Made by a program: the position numbers and the translations under genes. From an uncultured Anaeromusa sp. (GTDB taxonomy: Bacteria > Bacillota > Negativicutes > Anaeromusales > Anaeromusaceae), in NCBI RefSeq assembly GCF_963668665.1, contig NZ_OY764902.1, forward strand, positions 904,001 to 968,000: a DNA stretch of 64,000 bases. Reading direction: 5' to 3'. How positions within the stretch are numbered: the first letter of the stretch is position 1; every line of letters starts with the position of its first letter. Shown in pieces: positions 44,319-51,789 of this stretch. The notes under the pieces were generated by a model that had not been told where the DNA came from, made no database searches, and was given only the letters and a program-made list of their open reading frames with translations.

Positions 44319-44358
44319 ATAGATCGCTCCCTTTCCGATGCATACGAAACGTGGTATA

Positions 44359-44868
44359 CTATCGGTGAATTCGTTTTTCTCGTAAAGTCGTCGGCGCTGC
44401 AACGCTGGCGACTTTTTCTATTGGCTGTAGTGCTAGTGAGAATAATGACCCAGCGCACATCAGCGCGCCTCGTTGGATTTTCCGCCATACCGGCAGTTCT
44501 TGATTGTCGATGCGGTCATCATAGGCAACCTGAATCATGTCCGGCTCATGGCTTCTCATAATGTTGATTCCAGCTTGGTAACAAATGACGGCTCTAGAAA
44601 CTCCGCCGCGGTCAATAGCCGGAAGGATCTTCTTCCCGATCGGACTCATCCGCAGGTGTTCATACTCAAGATATGGGTCCTCATATAGCTCTGCCATGCT
44701 CATGACTGTTTCGTCCGTAGGCCGTGTGGTTGATTCATAGTTAGAAAGCGTCCTAGTGGATATATGCAAGGCTTCTGCCGCTACCTCTTGGCTCTTCCTC
44801 GCCCGCTCCCGGCTTTCACGATAGGGATTCCGGAAGGTTTCTGTCTGGTTTGCGAATCCTTGTTTCAT
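44359..44868 (-). CDS. XRE-family transcriptional regulator
   Basis: 169 aa from ATG 44868 after GGAAGGAGGTGAATACC. The HTH is SREARKSQ-like: ERARKSQEVAAEALHISTRT, LSNYESTTRPTDETVMSMAE. The C-terminal 90 residues are not recognised. It sits in the middle of the early operon, a possible Cro/Nin-type regulator. Confidence 0.75.
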   Translation of the reverse strand: MKQGFANQTETFRNPYRESRERARKSQEVAAEALHISTRTLSNYESTTRPTDETVMSMAELYEDPYLEYEHLRMSPIGKKILPAIDRGGVSRAVICYQAGINIMRSHEPDMIQVAYDDRIDNQELPVWRKIQRGALMCAGSLFSLALQPIEKVASVAAPTTLREKRIHR

Positions 44869-44932
44869 GGTATTCACCTCCTTCCAATGCGATAATTGAA
44901 TCAGGGGTTAACCACCTCGCACCTCCACTCAC

Positions 44933-44957
44933 GCCCGCTACATGCGGGTTCTTTTTT
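44933..44957 (+). terminator. Terminator-like hairpin on the plus strand
   Basis: CCCGC/GCGGG arms with a TACAT loop followed by TTCTTTTTTT. It points right, against the early operon, and may stop antisense transcription or simply be chance. Confidence 0.45.
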
Positions 44958-45085
44958 TAAGCAACCAACAGGGCAATGAACACCGTGGTTCCGAGAAGAA
45001 CTGCACCGACAGCCGTTGAAATGGCGCTGGGCAATTCTCTTCGAATCGTTTTCCCAAAAGAGAAACGAATATTGATCAGCTGCAT
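44957..45085 (-). CDS. Small membrane protein (42 aa)
   Basis: ATG 45085 after GGGGGCGTGATCG. MQLINIRFSFGKTIRRELPS is followed by one membrane helix (AVGAVLLGTTVFIALLVA). The position right behind the previous stop supports it over a competing 63-aa frame with six Cys. Confidence 0.55.
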   Translation of the reverse strand: MQLINIRFSFGKTIRRELPSAISTAVGAVLLGTTVFIALLVA

Positions 45086-45088
45086 CGA

Positions 45089-45508
45089 TCACGCCCCCTT
45101 TGCTGTTTTCTCGGCAGCTTCGGCCGCCATGGCTTCTTCAACCTCGATTCTGGCCTCCGCTTTCATCGCCACCCGAAGAGCCTTGACCTGCTTTTCCTCA
45201 TTGGGAGTAAAGGTCTTCACCACTTCGCAGATATTCCGGCCAACGTGGTGAACTTCATGAATCTCCTTGATCAGCCCGTCGTCTCCAACAATCACGGCTT
45301 GCGCCTCAGGATGCTCGGCAAGAAACTCTAACTGAAACTTGGTTGCTTCTAGTACCATCTCCATGGCTGACTCTTCAGATTTACCAGAACTGGCTGCTAG
45401 GTCATTGGCTGCCTTTTCGGCTGATCGCAGGACTTCTTGGGCAACTTCACCAGTAATGTTGTATTGAGCCAGAAGCTCAGTTATTTCTTTTTCCATCGAT
45501 GCTTTCAC
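45089..45508 (-). CDS. Early phage protein, helical N terminus
   Basis: 139 aa, GTG start after GGAGGGTGTGA. N-terminal helices (TELLAQYNITGEVAQEVLRS, AEKAAND) resemble those of the 46573 product (LAxxN…EV…AEKxA). The C-terminal half has an acidic Glu/Ala helix. Function unknown. Confidence 0.65.
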   Translation of the reverse strand: MKASMEKEITELLAQYNITGEVAQEVLRSAEKAANDLAASSGKSEESAMEMVLEATKFQLEFLAEHPEAQAVIVGDDGLIKEIHEVHHVGRNICEVVKTFTPNEEKQVKALRVAMKAEARIEVEEAMAAEAAEKTAKGA

Positions 45509-45725
45509 TCACACCCTCCTCTCTCGCGTGGCCTTCCTTTACTAGCTGAAATCTATACCCTAATGCTGCAAATACTTTTTCGGCAGATTCAAGCGTCGGC
45601 GATCGTTTCCCATTGCAGTAATAAGAAATAGACCTTTCAGTCAGACCACACTTTTTAGCAAGCTTCGCGTAAGACAGTTTATGGTGCTTAATTTCTGCTG
45701 TAATTATTTGCTTGAAATCTATCAC
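45477..45725 (-). CDS. Small HTH protein
   Basis: 82 aa. YAKLAKKCGLTERSISYYCN and GKRSPTLESAEKVFAALGYR form a XRE/Cro HTH. GTG start at 45725; divergent from the 45823 gene, whose promoter overlaps its leader. It may control that gene. Confidence 0.75.
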   Translation of the reverse strand: MIDFKQIITAEIKHHKLSYAKLAKKCGLTERSISYYCNGKRSPTLESAEKVFAALGYRFQLVKEGHAREEGVSESIDGKRNN

Positions 45726-45731
45726 AGTGCA

Positions 45732-45785
45732 TTGCTCACCTCCTTGTATGAGTAGTACAATATGATTAAACTGAACTAATGTTCT
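45732..45785 (+). promoter_or_regulatory. Promoter with GAAC-N4-GTTC dyad (SOS-box-like), copy A
   Basis: TTGCTC (45732-45737), 18 bp, TACAAT (45756-45761), then GAAC-TAAT-GTTC at 45773-45784 near the start of transcription. The -10 region GAGTAGTACAATA is repeated at 47018-47029. Confidence 0.6.
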
Positions 45786-45822
45786 GATTTCATGTTTCTA
45801 CTTGAAAGGAGAATAGAAATTT

Positions 45823-46617
45823 ATGCTTGATATTGATGCTTTAGAGATGTTGCAAATACTTGTTCCAATGTTCGAGTCTGATTCAGAAAGTAAGATATTC
45901 GGCGAACCTGATCTTCAAGAGTTAAATCTCTATAAGCCCGTTCCCGTTATAAAGGGAGATTTAGATGTTTTACAGAACGCCGGATTAGCTTCAGTACGAT
46001 ATTTCCGTGATGACACAGTAATCAAACTCACCCCCCTCGCTTTTCGCGAGCATTACAATCTAAAAAAGGCTTACCCTGTAGATGCTTTGCTAAAATTAGT
46101 ATTGGAAGTGTACGACCAACAATCAATTCCTGGTTCAATGTTTTCAATATCAATGCCAGATGATCCAGAGACATATCTTATGAGTATTCAACCATACTGG
46201 CAGCTTCAAGAACGAAAGTTAGCTACAATAACGCAGTCCGGCAATAAGCTACAAGTATTTTTAACAGAAGAAGGAGTTACATTAGCGATGAAGCATCACC
46301 CCTTATCTCCGCAAAGCACCCCTCCCGCCTCAGTGAATTTCAATAATTGCGGAATAGGCAATGCCTTTGCTAACTCCTCTAACATCACTATTAACAACAC
46401 CACTAATAATGGGATCAGCATTGAAGAACTCAAAAATATAATTAATTCAAACTGTACTAACACTACTGATCACGCTGAAGCAACTAAGCTAGCTAATTCT
46501 CTCGAAAATGGAAATATCTCAAAAGGATGTTTAGAGAAATTTTCTGATCTCATTGCCAAACACAGCTGGTTATCAGGAGCCGTCGCTCAAGCTCTTCTCC
46601 GGAAGACTCTCGAGTAA
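45823..46617 (+). CDS. Unknown protein, SOS-like controlled cargo
   Basis: 264 aa, AGGAG site. Residues 1-160 look like a winged-helix-rich region; an Asn-rich linker follows (NFNNCGIGNAFANSSNITIN), then a C-terminal helical domain. The Asn/Ser linker motif resembles those joining sensor and effector parts in some bacterial conflict proteins, but no family is assigned. Rightward inside a leftward operon, AT-rich, with its own promoter. Its last 45 nt overlap the convergent 46573 gene. Confidence 0.65.
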   Translation: MLDIDALEMLQILVPMFESDSESKIFGEPDLQELNLYKPVPVIKGDLDVLQNAGLASVRYFRDDTVIKLTPLAFREHYNLKKAYPVDALLKLVLEVYDQQSIPGSMFSISMPDDPETYLMSIQPYWQLQERKLATITQSGNKLQVFLTEEGVTLAMKHHPLSPQSTPPASVNFNNCGIGNAFANSSNITINNTTNNGISIEELKNIINSNCTNTTDHAEATKLANSLENGNISKGCLEKFSDLIAKHSWLSGAVAQALLRKTLE

Positions 46618-46959
46618 CGGATATTGCTCAAAGATTTTCTCTAGTTCCGCTTTGAGTGGTACAAGAAATGCCTTGTACGTAACAGACGAAGACAGTTCAA
46701 TTGCAGCCTTTAATTCGGAACTTGAAACTTTACCAGGATTGTCTGCGAGATATTTCAAATGCTCGTACGTGGCCTTAAGAGTTACTTCCCGGAATGAAGT
46801 TAATCGCAAATACTCAATGGGAGGTAAAAGATCAGCCGTGTTGCAGGCAATCTTTTCGGCTGCTTCAAACACTTCTCGAAACTTACTAACCGGAACATTA
46901 TGCTTTGCCAAGACTCCAACGACTTCCATAGCCACATTCTGAACAACAATACCGTTCAT
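46573..46959 (-). CDS. Early phage protein, unknown
   Basis: 128 aa from ATG 46959 after GGGAGGTGAAAT. VVQNVAMEVVGVLAKHNVPV, SKFREVFEAAEKIACNTADL: helical, similar in pattern to the 45089 product. Convergent 3' overlap with the 45823 gene. Function unknown. Confidence 0.65.
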   Translation of the reverse strand: MNGIVVQNVAMEVVGVLAKHNVPVSKFREVFEAAEKIACNTADLLPPIEYLRLTSFREVTLKATYEHLKYLADNPGKVSSSELKAAIELSSSVTYKAFLVPLKAELEKIFEQYPLLESLPEKSLSDGS

Positions 46960-46999
46960 ATTTCACCTCCCCCGCCCCCGAATCAAACTACATAACTTG

Positions 47000-47048
47000 T
47001 TGCCCCTCTCCTTGTCGAGTAGTACAATAGTCTCATGAACAATAGTTC
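47000..47048 (+). promoter_or_regulatory. Promoter with GAAC-N4-GTTC dyad (SOS-box-like), copy B
   Basis: TTGCCC (47000-47005), 17 bp, TACAAT (47023-47028), then GAAC-AATA-GTTC at 47037-47048. Upstream block CTCCTTGT…GAGTAGTACAATA matches copy A. Confidence 0.6.
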
Positions 47049-47084
47049 TTAAGACTATAAACCTATTCCAAAGGAGCTAGTTCA

Positions 47085-47291
47085 ATGAGCCTTTCATTTA
47101 GCGGTCAAGAAATCATGACCATCTACCTTCACTTCATTCAGAAACTAAGACAACTTGAATCTCAAAAGAACGAACCCGAGAGCTTAGAACACCTTGAACA
47201 GATCAACCAACAAGTCAAGCAATACTCAGCGGTTCTTGAAAAAATTGAACTTACATATCCTCGCATTAGCGATGCGCAGAAGTTCTTGTGA
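47085..47291 (+). CDS. Small helical protein under SOS-like promoter
   Basis: 68 aa, AAAGGAG site. MSLSFSGQEIMTIYLHFIQK, LRQLESQKNEPESLEHLEQI: a coiled helical protein. Size, own regulated promoter and location beside the repressor switch would suit an antirepressor or lysogeny modulator; that is inference. Confidence 0.6.
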   Translation: MSLSFSGQEIMTIYLHFIQKLRQLESQKNEPESLEHLEQINQQVKQYSAVLEKIELTYPRISDAQKFL

Positions 47292-47300
47292 TACCACCTC

Positions 47301-47546
47301 CTACGCCGCCGGAAATCTATTGCCCCTTTCATTTTGTTGCGTTTCGCGACATTTATTCTCAAAAAAAAGAACCCATTCAAAGCCAAGAACTTTAGAAATT
47401 CTTTTAGCCGATTCAACGCTTGGGTTTTTAGTTCCTAATTCAATTTCACAGTAAAATGCCCTAGAAACATTACTTTTGCGAGCAACTTGCGCCTGAGTCA
47501 TTGCTAGCAACATTCGCTTCTCTTTTAGCCAGCTCAAAATCCACAC
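47301..47546 (-). CDS. Cro-like HTH regulator, first gene of the lytic operon
   Basis: 81 aa (GTG 47546; TTG 47537 fits the GAGGG site slightly better). HTH MTQAQVARKSNVSRAFYCEI, ELGTKNPSVESAKRISKVLG. Divergent from the repressor gene with operators between them: the Cro position. An extra operator (47335-47351) lies within its 3' end. Confidence 0.85.
   Translation of the reverse strand: MWILSWLKEKRMLLAMTQAQVARKSNVSRAFYCEIELGTKNPSVESAKRISKVLGFEWVLFFENKCRETQQNERGNRFPAA
47335..47351. promoter_or_regulatory. Operator copy inside the cro-like gene
   Basis: TGTTGC-GTTTC-GCGACA, the same 17-bp dyad as the switch operators, about 220 bp from them. Looping is possible. Confidence 0.65.
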
Positions 47547-47555
47547 CCTCTTTCT

Positions 47556-47572
47556 TGTTGCTTTATGCTACA
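47556..47572. promoter_or_regulatory. Operator 1 of the lysogeny switch
   Basis: TGTTGC-TTTAT-GCTACA; overlaps the transcription start region of the leftward promoter. Confidence 0.75.
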
Positions 47573-47577
47573 TTTTT

Positions 47578-47606
47578 ATTTTAGTCGCGCTTTGCGACAA
47601 AGTCAA
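47578..47606 (-). promoter_or_regulatory. Lytic (leftward) promoter with operator 2 in its spacer
   Basis: Minus strand TTGACT (47601-47606), 17 bp, TAAAAT (47578-47583). Operator AGTCGC-GCTTT-GCGACA (47583-47599) fills the spacer, so a bound repressor blocks the promoter. Confidence 0.82.
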
Positions 47607-47643
47607 TCATTTTTCTACTTTTCGCTACAAATATATTTTTATA

Positions 47644-47660
47644 TGTTGCTCTGTGCTACA
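47644..47660. promoter_or_regulatory. Operator at the repressor promoter
   Basis: TGTTGC-TCTGT-GCTACA overlaps TACAAT (47657-47662), a likely -10 of the repressor gene. Suggests autoregulation or Cro control. A weaker related site lies at 47613-47629. Confidence 0.72.
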
Positions 47661-47686
47661 ATTCATTATAAAGGGAGGCTTGATGT

Positions 47687-48073
47687 ATGCTAGGATTTAG
47701 ACTCCGCAGTTTGCGCGAAAACAAGGGCCTTACTCAAGCTGAACTCGCAAACCAGCTTGATATTAGTCGCGGAACTTACGCCCATTATGAATTGGATAAA
47801 CGTGAGCCTGACAATGAAACAATTTCTAAGTTTGCCCAATACTTCGCCGTCACGACTGATTACTTGCTGGGCGTCTCTGACGATCCCCGCCCCGTCAATC
47901 CTTCTACCAACAAATCGGCCTCAGCTAAAGAAACACGCCAGCTCGAAAAGCTCCTCGAAATGGACGGACTCACCTTCAAAGGTGCTCCCCTTTCAGAGGA
48001 TGACAAGAACAAAATCAAAGCAGCCTTAGAAATCGCATTTTGGGATGCGAAGGAAAAGAATAAACGCTCTTGA
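47687..48073 (+). CDS. CI-type phage repressor
   Basis: 128 aa, AAAGGGAGG site. N-terminal HTH LRSLRENKGLTQAELANQLD, ISRGTYAHYELDKREPDNET; the short C-terminal part (SAKETRQLEKLLEMDGLTFK) has no LexA-type self-cleavage peptidase. Inactivation therefore probably relies on the ImmA protease encoded next. It should bind the TGTNGC dyads in the intergenic switch. Confidence 0.9.
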   Translation: MLGFRLRSLRENKGLTQAELANQLDISRGTYAHYELDKREPDNETISKFAQYFAVTTDYLLGVSDDPRPVNPSTNKSASAKETRQLEKLLEMDGLTFKGAPLSEDDKNKIKAALEIAFWDAKEKNKRS

Positions 48074-48078
48074 AAACT

Positions 48079-48107
48079 GTCGTACTGAATTGTACGTGGA
48101 TTGAAAC
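48079..48107 (+). CRISPR. Solitary CRISPR-repeat-like element (type I-C hallmark)
   Basis: A 29-nt element starts GTCG, has a 5-bp stem CGTAC/GTACG with a TGAATT loop, and ends GTGGATTGAAAC, the near-invariant 3' end of I-C repeats. It begins 5 nt after the repressor stop and is followed 41 nt later by a terminator. No second repeat lies nearby or anywhere I could find in the window, and there are no cas genes, so it is not an array. Known phage solitary repeats can act as RNA anti-CRISPRs or as one-spacer arrays. Confidence 0.65.
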
Positions 48108-48146
48108 TTAATCGCACTCTAGACGCAGCAACAGACCAAAAATAAA

Positions 48147-48178
48147 AACGCGGCAAGACAGCTTGACCGCGCTTTTTT
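48147..48178 (+). terminator. Terminator after the repressor / solitary repeat
   Basis: CGCGG-CAAG / CTTG-(A)CCGCG arms with an ACAG loop followed by six Ts. Confidence 0.88.
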
Positions 48179-48192
48179 GCAATCATTTTTCG

Positions 48193-48206
48193 TGAACATA
48201 CGTTTG
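48193..48206 (+). promoter_or_regulatory. LexA-type box upstream of immA
   Basis: TGAACATACGTTTG, matching the Firmicutes LexA consensus CGAAC-N4-GTTYC at all but the two outermost bases, and sharing ten or more core bases with the perfect site before the integrase. Confidence 0.6.
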
Positions 48207-48222
48207 CTAATGGGAGGTTCGT

Positions 48223-48561
48223 GTGAATATTCCCCTCAGAATTAGAAATCTTATCAAAAGACATGACACTAACGACCCCTACAAAATAGCAAAGGAGCTC
48301 GGCATCACCGTACTGGCTGTCGAACTCCCGGAAAGAACCTATGGGATATTTAAACGCGTCTTAGGGCGCAAGTATGTATTGGTCAATGATAGCCTGCCTG
48401 AAGGCATCCAGCGCTTTATTGTAGCTCATGAGCTGGGGCACTTCCTCATGCATCCAGGGTATAGTTACTACCGGATGGAGAACCGTGGATATTATGCCTC
48501 GACCAAGAAGGAAGAAGAGGCGGATCAGTTTGCGTTGCTGTTGTTGAAAAATAATATGTAG
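48223..48561 (+). CDS. ImmA/IrrE-family metallopeptidase
   Basis: 112 aa, GTG start after GGGAGG. FIVAHELGHFLMH contains the HExxH zinc site; EEEADQFALLLL has the third ligand. Phage ImmA proteins cleave the cognate HTH repressor to trigger induction. Slightly short for the family, but the core is complete. Confidence 0.93.
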   Translation: MNIPLRIRNLIKRHDTNDPYKIAKELGITVLAVELPERTYGIFKRVLGRKYVLVNDSLPEGIQRFIVAHELGHFLMHPGYSYYRMENRGYYASTKKEEEADQFALLLLKNNM

Positions 48562-48570
48562 GTGATTTAG

Positions 48571-51027
48571 TTGGTGTTAAATAATAGAAATGAATTTGAA
48601 AAAACATTAGTCATATTGGCTACAGTACTATATTTTTACAGCGTTCTTTTTGACATTGGATTGTTAAAACCATTTTCTACCGAGCTTGCTTTTGACAAAG
48701 ATTTAATGACTACACTTTTTCAAGTTCAAGCATCTATCGCAACTTTAGGAATTGCAATTATTTCGATTTTATCTGGAACTTTTAAAGAAACGTATTACGG
48801 TATTCCGGTCTCTCATTATATTACTCACCTAAAGCCTAATATCTTTAAGCACAAGAACATTATCTTCGCAGAATTAACGCTACTTTTATTTAGCTATGCT
48901 TTTATTATTCTTACATTTTTCAATTCTGTAGTCAGTACATTTTTCATTAGTACAGCAATAATTGGAATAATGGTTCATGATATATTTAAAAGCTTTCAGG
49001 GAACACATTACCTTAAAGAAGAAATTTCGCAATATTGCCTATCATTCTTTAGGAATAACTCCTCAGATCTTACCAGAATGAATAATATTTATATTGGCAT
49101 AAATAACGACATTGAGCTTTTGGTGAATTCTAACAATTTATTGAGGCTTAAGGAAAATCTAAACTTGCTAATTGGCATTATAGAGTCACTCCATTATCAC
49201 AATCGCTCCAGCGCCGAAGAAATAGATTTATGGCGACAAACTTATATAAATATTAGCCTTATGCTATTCAAACAAAAAACAAGCAAGGTTTCATATATCG
49301 CAATAAAGTCATTAGATAACGTATTGTCATTTCCTAATATTCAATTCATTCATTCACTCTTACCTTTATGGAGTATGCTTTATCACCACTTAATAAACTG
49401 CTTAAGAACTCTAGACGACGATGACTCCTTTTATTTGTTAATAAGTCTTCGATATAAAGTATATTCTATTTTCCGTGATCAACCTAGCTTGATTTCACCT
49501 CCTTTTGTGCAAGAATTTTCAACAGATATATATGAATGCTTTTTGAGTCGAAACATTTTTTTTGATAACTCTTTTCTTAATCATTGGAAAAAGATAATGT
49601 TTGAGGAAATAAAAAGAGATGCACTTCACGGAGATAATTCTATTTCAAAAATAGCACATCGTGAACTATGTCAATTTTCTAAGACTATCATTGATCATTC
49701 CGAAGAGCAACTCATTAATAAATATATCAAGCCGCTTTTCAGAAAACACCTAACAAACTCACAAGATATTCTATATGTATTCAAAATTGTTATATATCTA
49801 TATTATTTAGCGATCAAAGAAACAGAAACCCATGCTTCAAAATCACAGAAAGATATAGCAACAATGCTTTTGCAAGATTTGAAAGACCTGCTTCCAAACG
49901 ATAATTTAGTTTTTCATAATTCAGGAAAATTCGAAAAAGAATTTATCCTTGAAATAAAAGACCAACTAAGCAGATGGGAAATATTTGAAAATAATGTAGT
50001 TAAACACCCAATTATGGACAATACTATCGACGAGTATTTATTGTTTTTCTTGCTGACCGTTGAAAATGATTGGGGATTTTTATCACAAGGATTGGTTAAT
50101 ATAATTCAAGATAGATATTTCGAATTTTATCAAAGATATTCCGGTCCTCGTAAAAAAGCCACCGAAAAAAGCCTTGAAACTTTCTTTACACTCTTCCCTA
50201 TTAATAATATTTCTTCAAAAAACGTTACCGAAATCATTAATAGGTTCACTAATATACTTGAAAATCTTTATAAAAAAGATAAACTCAAAAAAACAAAATT
50301 AGATAAACTTAATTCTTCTAATCTGACCGATGCTGAAAACAACTTCCAACAGATACTTACAAAAAAATTAGAATTCATTTTAGAACCTCTATCTAAAACT
50401 TCCAGTAGTCAAATAGTCCAGGGTGACCAAATACAAAGTTTTGAAAATTATACATGTGCAATAACTGATCACTACGTCGAACACGATATAGTCGAGTATT
50501 TTACATATCATTTTATTAACTTAATCAAAAACATTCTATTAAACAAACTTACCATCAAGACTTTAAGTGAAAAAGATAATAATATGCTTGAAATTTTTCT
50601 TAAACTTTTCAACGACTCTGATATTAATCTCAATACAATGATTGGTTATCGTGATTGTTTTTTTGACAGAAGTAATTTTGAAAAATTTTCAAGTCTTTGT
50701 GAAAACTTAAAACAAATCAAATCAGGTTTTGTAAACAATTATGTTATTGCAATAGATAGTTCATTATTTTATTTTAAAATCCAAAAAGTTACTCTCTCAA
50801 TTAATAATTTATCACATGAAGAAATATTGGAAATGGCAACCAAGCTACCTGATGGAAACTATTCTTATAACATTACCAACGATATTTACTTTACTTATTC
50901 TGAAAGTGAACTGGTCGAATTTCTAACTTACGCAAGAAAAATGATAAACGTTAAAGTAGATTATGAATATGGCTTCCATAATTCTACTGATAAGATAGGT
51001 GTAGGAATAATAATTGAGTCCAAGTAG
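48571..51027 (+). CDS. Large membrane-anchored protein of unknown function, cargo
   Basis: 818 aa, very AT-rich, TTG start after TAGGTGATT. Four hydrophobic helices lie in the first 140 residues (about 12-30, 48-68, 95-115, 118-136). They are followed by about 680 cytoplasmic residues of helical, Leu/Ile/Asn-rich sequence without recognised motifs. It follows ImmA closely, in the immunity region, and looks horizontally acquired. Size, membrane anchor and place resemble abortive-infection type proteins. Function is not shown by sequence. Confidence 0.65.
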   Translation: MVLNNRNEFEKTLVILATVLYFYSVLFDIGLLKPFSTELAFDKDLMTTLFQVQASIATLGIAIISILSGTFKETYYGIPVSHYITHLKPNIFKHKNIIFAELTLLLFSYAFIILTFFNSVVSTFFISTAIIGIMVHDIFKSFQGTHYLKEEISQYCLSFFRNNSSDLTRMNNIYIGINNDIELLVNSNNLLRLKENLNLLIGIIESLHYHNRSSAEEIDLWRQTYINISLMLFKQKTSKVSYIAIKSLDNVLSFPNIQFIHSLLPLWSMLYHHLINCLRTLDDDDSFYLLISLRYKVYSIFRDQPSLISPPFVQEFSTDIYECFLSRNIFFDNSFLNHWKKIMFEEIKRDALHGDNSISKIAHRELCQFSKTIIDHSEEQLINKYIKPLFRKHLTNSQDILYVFKIVIYLYYLAIKETETHASKSQKDIATMLLQDLKDLLPNDNLVFHNSGKFEKEFILEIKDQLSRWEIFENNVVKHPIMDNTIDEYLLFFLLTVENDWGFLSQGLVNIIQDRYFEFYQRYSGPRKKATEKSLETFFTLFPINNISSKNVTEIINRFTNILENLYKKDKLKKTKLDKLNSSNLTDAENNFQQILTKKLEFILEPLSKTSSSQIVQGDQIQSFENYTCAITDHYVEHDIVEYFTYHFINLIKNILLNKLTIKTLSEKDNNMLEIFLKLFNDSDINLNTMIGYRDCFFDRSNFEKFSSLCENLKQIKSGFVNNYVIAIDSSLFYFKIQKVTLSINNLSHEEILEMATKLPDGNYSYNITNDIYFTYSESELVEFLTYARKMINVKVDYEYGFHNSTDKIGVGIIIESK

Positions 51028-51070
51028 TTATAAGGATGCACCTATAAAATAATCAAAAGGAAGTGCTGTC

Positions 51071-51772
51071 TTGAACGAAAATAAATTTCATCAAAGGCTA
51101 TGGTTCGCTTGGATTATGATTATTTTCTTCTTCCCCGTTGGTTTGTTCTTGCTTTGGAAATATAAGCATCACTCCTTAAAAGCAAGGCTCGCAATCACCG
51201 GGATTCTTCTTGCCATCATTCTATTTAACGGAGTTTTCGGAGATAAAAAAGGCGCTACCCCCGCCAAGCAACCGCAAGCTACGCCTTCGGCGGCGACGGC
51301 CAGCGCACCAGCAGTGTCGGCTCCACTGCCGAAAGACATTTCCGGGCTGTCTGCATATTTGCAAAACTATGTTCCGGCCAATATCGATAAAAACAAGGTG
51401 CACATCACAATGGACGAATCGTCAAATCTTCCCGGCAAGTACTTGGTAGAATTGCAGATCGACGCAATTGATCTAACGAGAGATAAAGGTATGGCAATTG
51501 CCCGTGACTTTGTTTCTGCCACTTATAAGGCAACTTATGCCGCCAACCTTCCGGTCATTTATTCGTCTGTGTCCATCCAAAAACCTGACGGATCGCGCCT
51601 TCTTGGTGTTGGGCTAGGCAAATTAATTGCCGACAAAAGCCCTCAGAACACTTGGTCTGAATTCAAAATGAGCCCCTCCGACTTTGAATCCTTCATGAAG
51701 AAAAATTATGCGCAAAACATCAAGAACGGGAAAACTTTCTTTGATGGAAGATGTTTTATAAACAATAACTAA
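51071..51772 (+). CDS. Membrane protein with extracytoplasmic domain
   Basis: 233 aa, TTG start after AGGAAGTG. Two membrane helices (about 11-29 and 38-54) are followed by an Ala/Pro-rich linker (TPSAATASAPAVSAPLPKD) and a globular domain (LPGKYLVELQIDAIDLTRDK). Phage-borne copies of such proteins occur in lysogenic cargo; role unknown. Confidence 0.68.
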   Translation: MNENKFHQRLWFAWIMIIFFFPVGLFLLWKYKHHSLKARLAITGILLAIILFNGVFGDKKGATPAKQPQATPSAATASAPAVSAPLPKDISGLSAYLQNYVPANIDKNKVHITMDESSNLPGKYLVELQIDAIDLTRDKGMAIARDFVSATYKATYAANLPVIYSSVSIQKPDGSRLLGVGLGKLIADKSPQNTWSEFKMSPSDFESFMKKNYAQNIKNGKTFFDGRCFINNN

Positions 51773-51789
51773 GCCAGGAGATGACCCCA

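Noticed and set aside
44901..45092. 63-aa Cys-rich frame on the minus strand
   Set aside because: Overlaps a better-placed 42-aa membrane protein frame with ribosome site and start right after the previous stop.
48079..48178. A true CRISPR array
   Set aside because: Only one repeat copy, no second repeat at spacer distance, no cas genes; kept as a solitary repeat element.
51221..51403. Minus-strand 60-aa frame with an Arg run
   Set aside because: It is the reverse of the Ala/Pro linker of the 51071 membrane protein.
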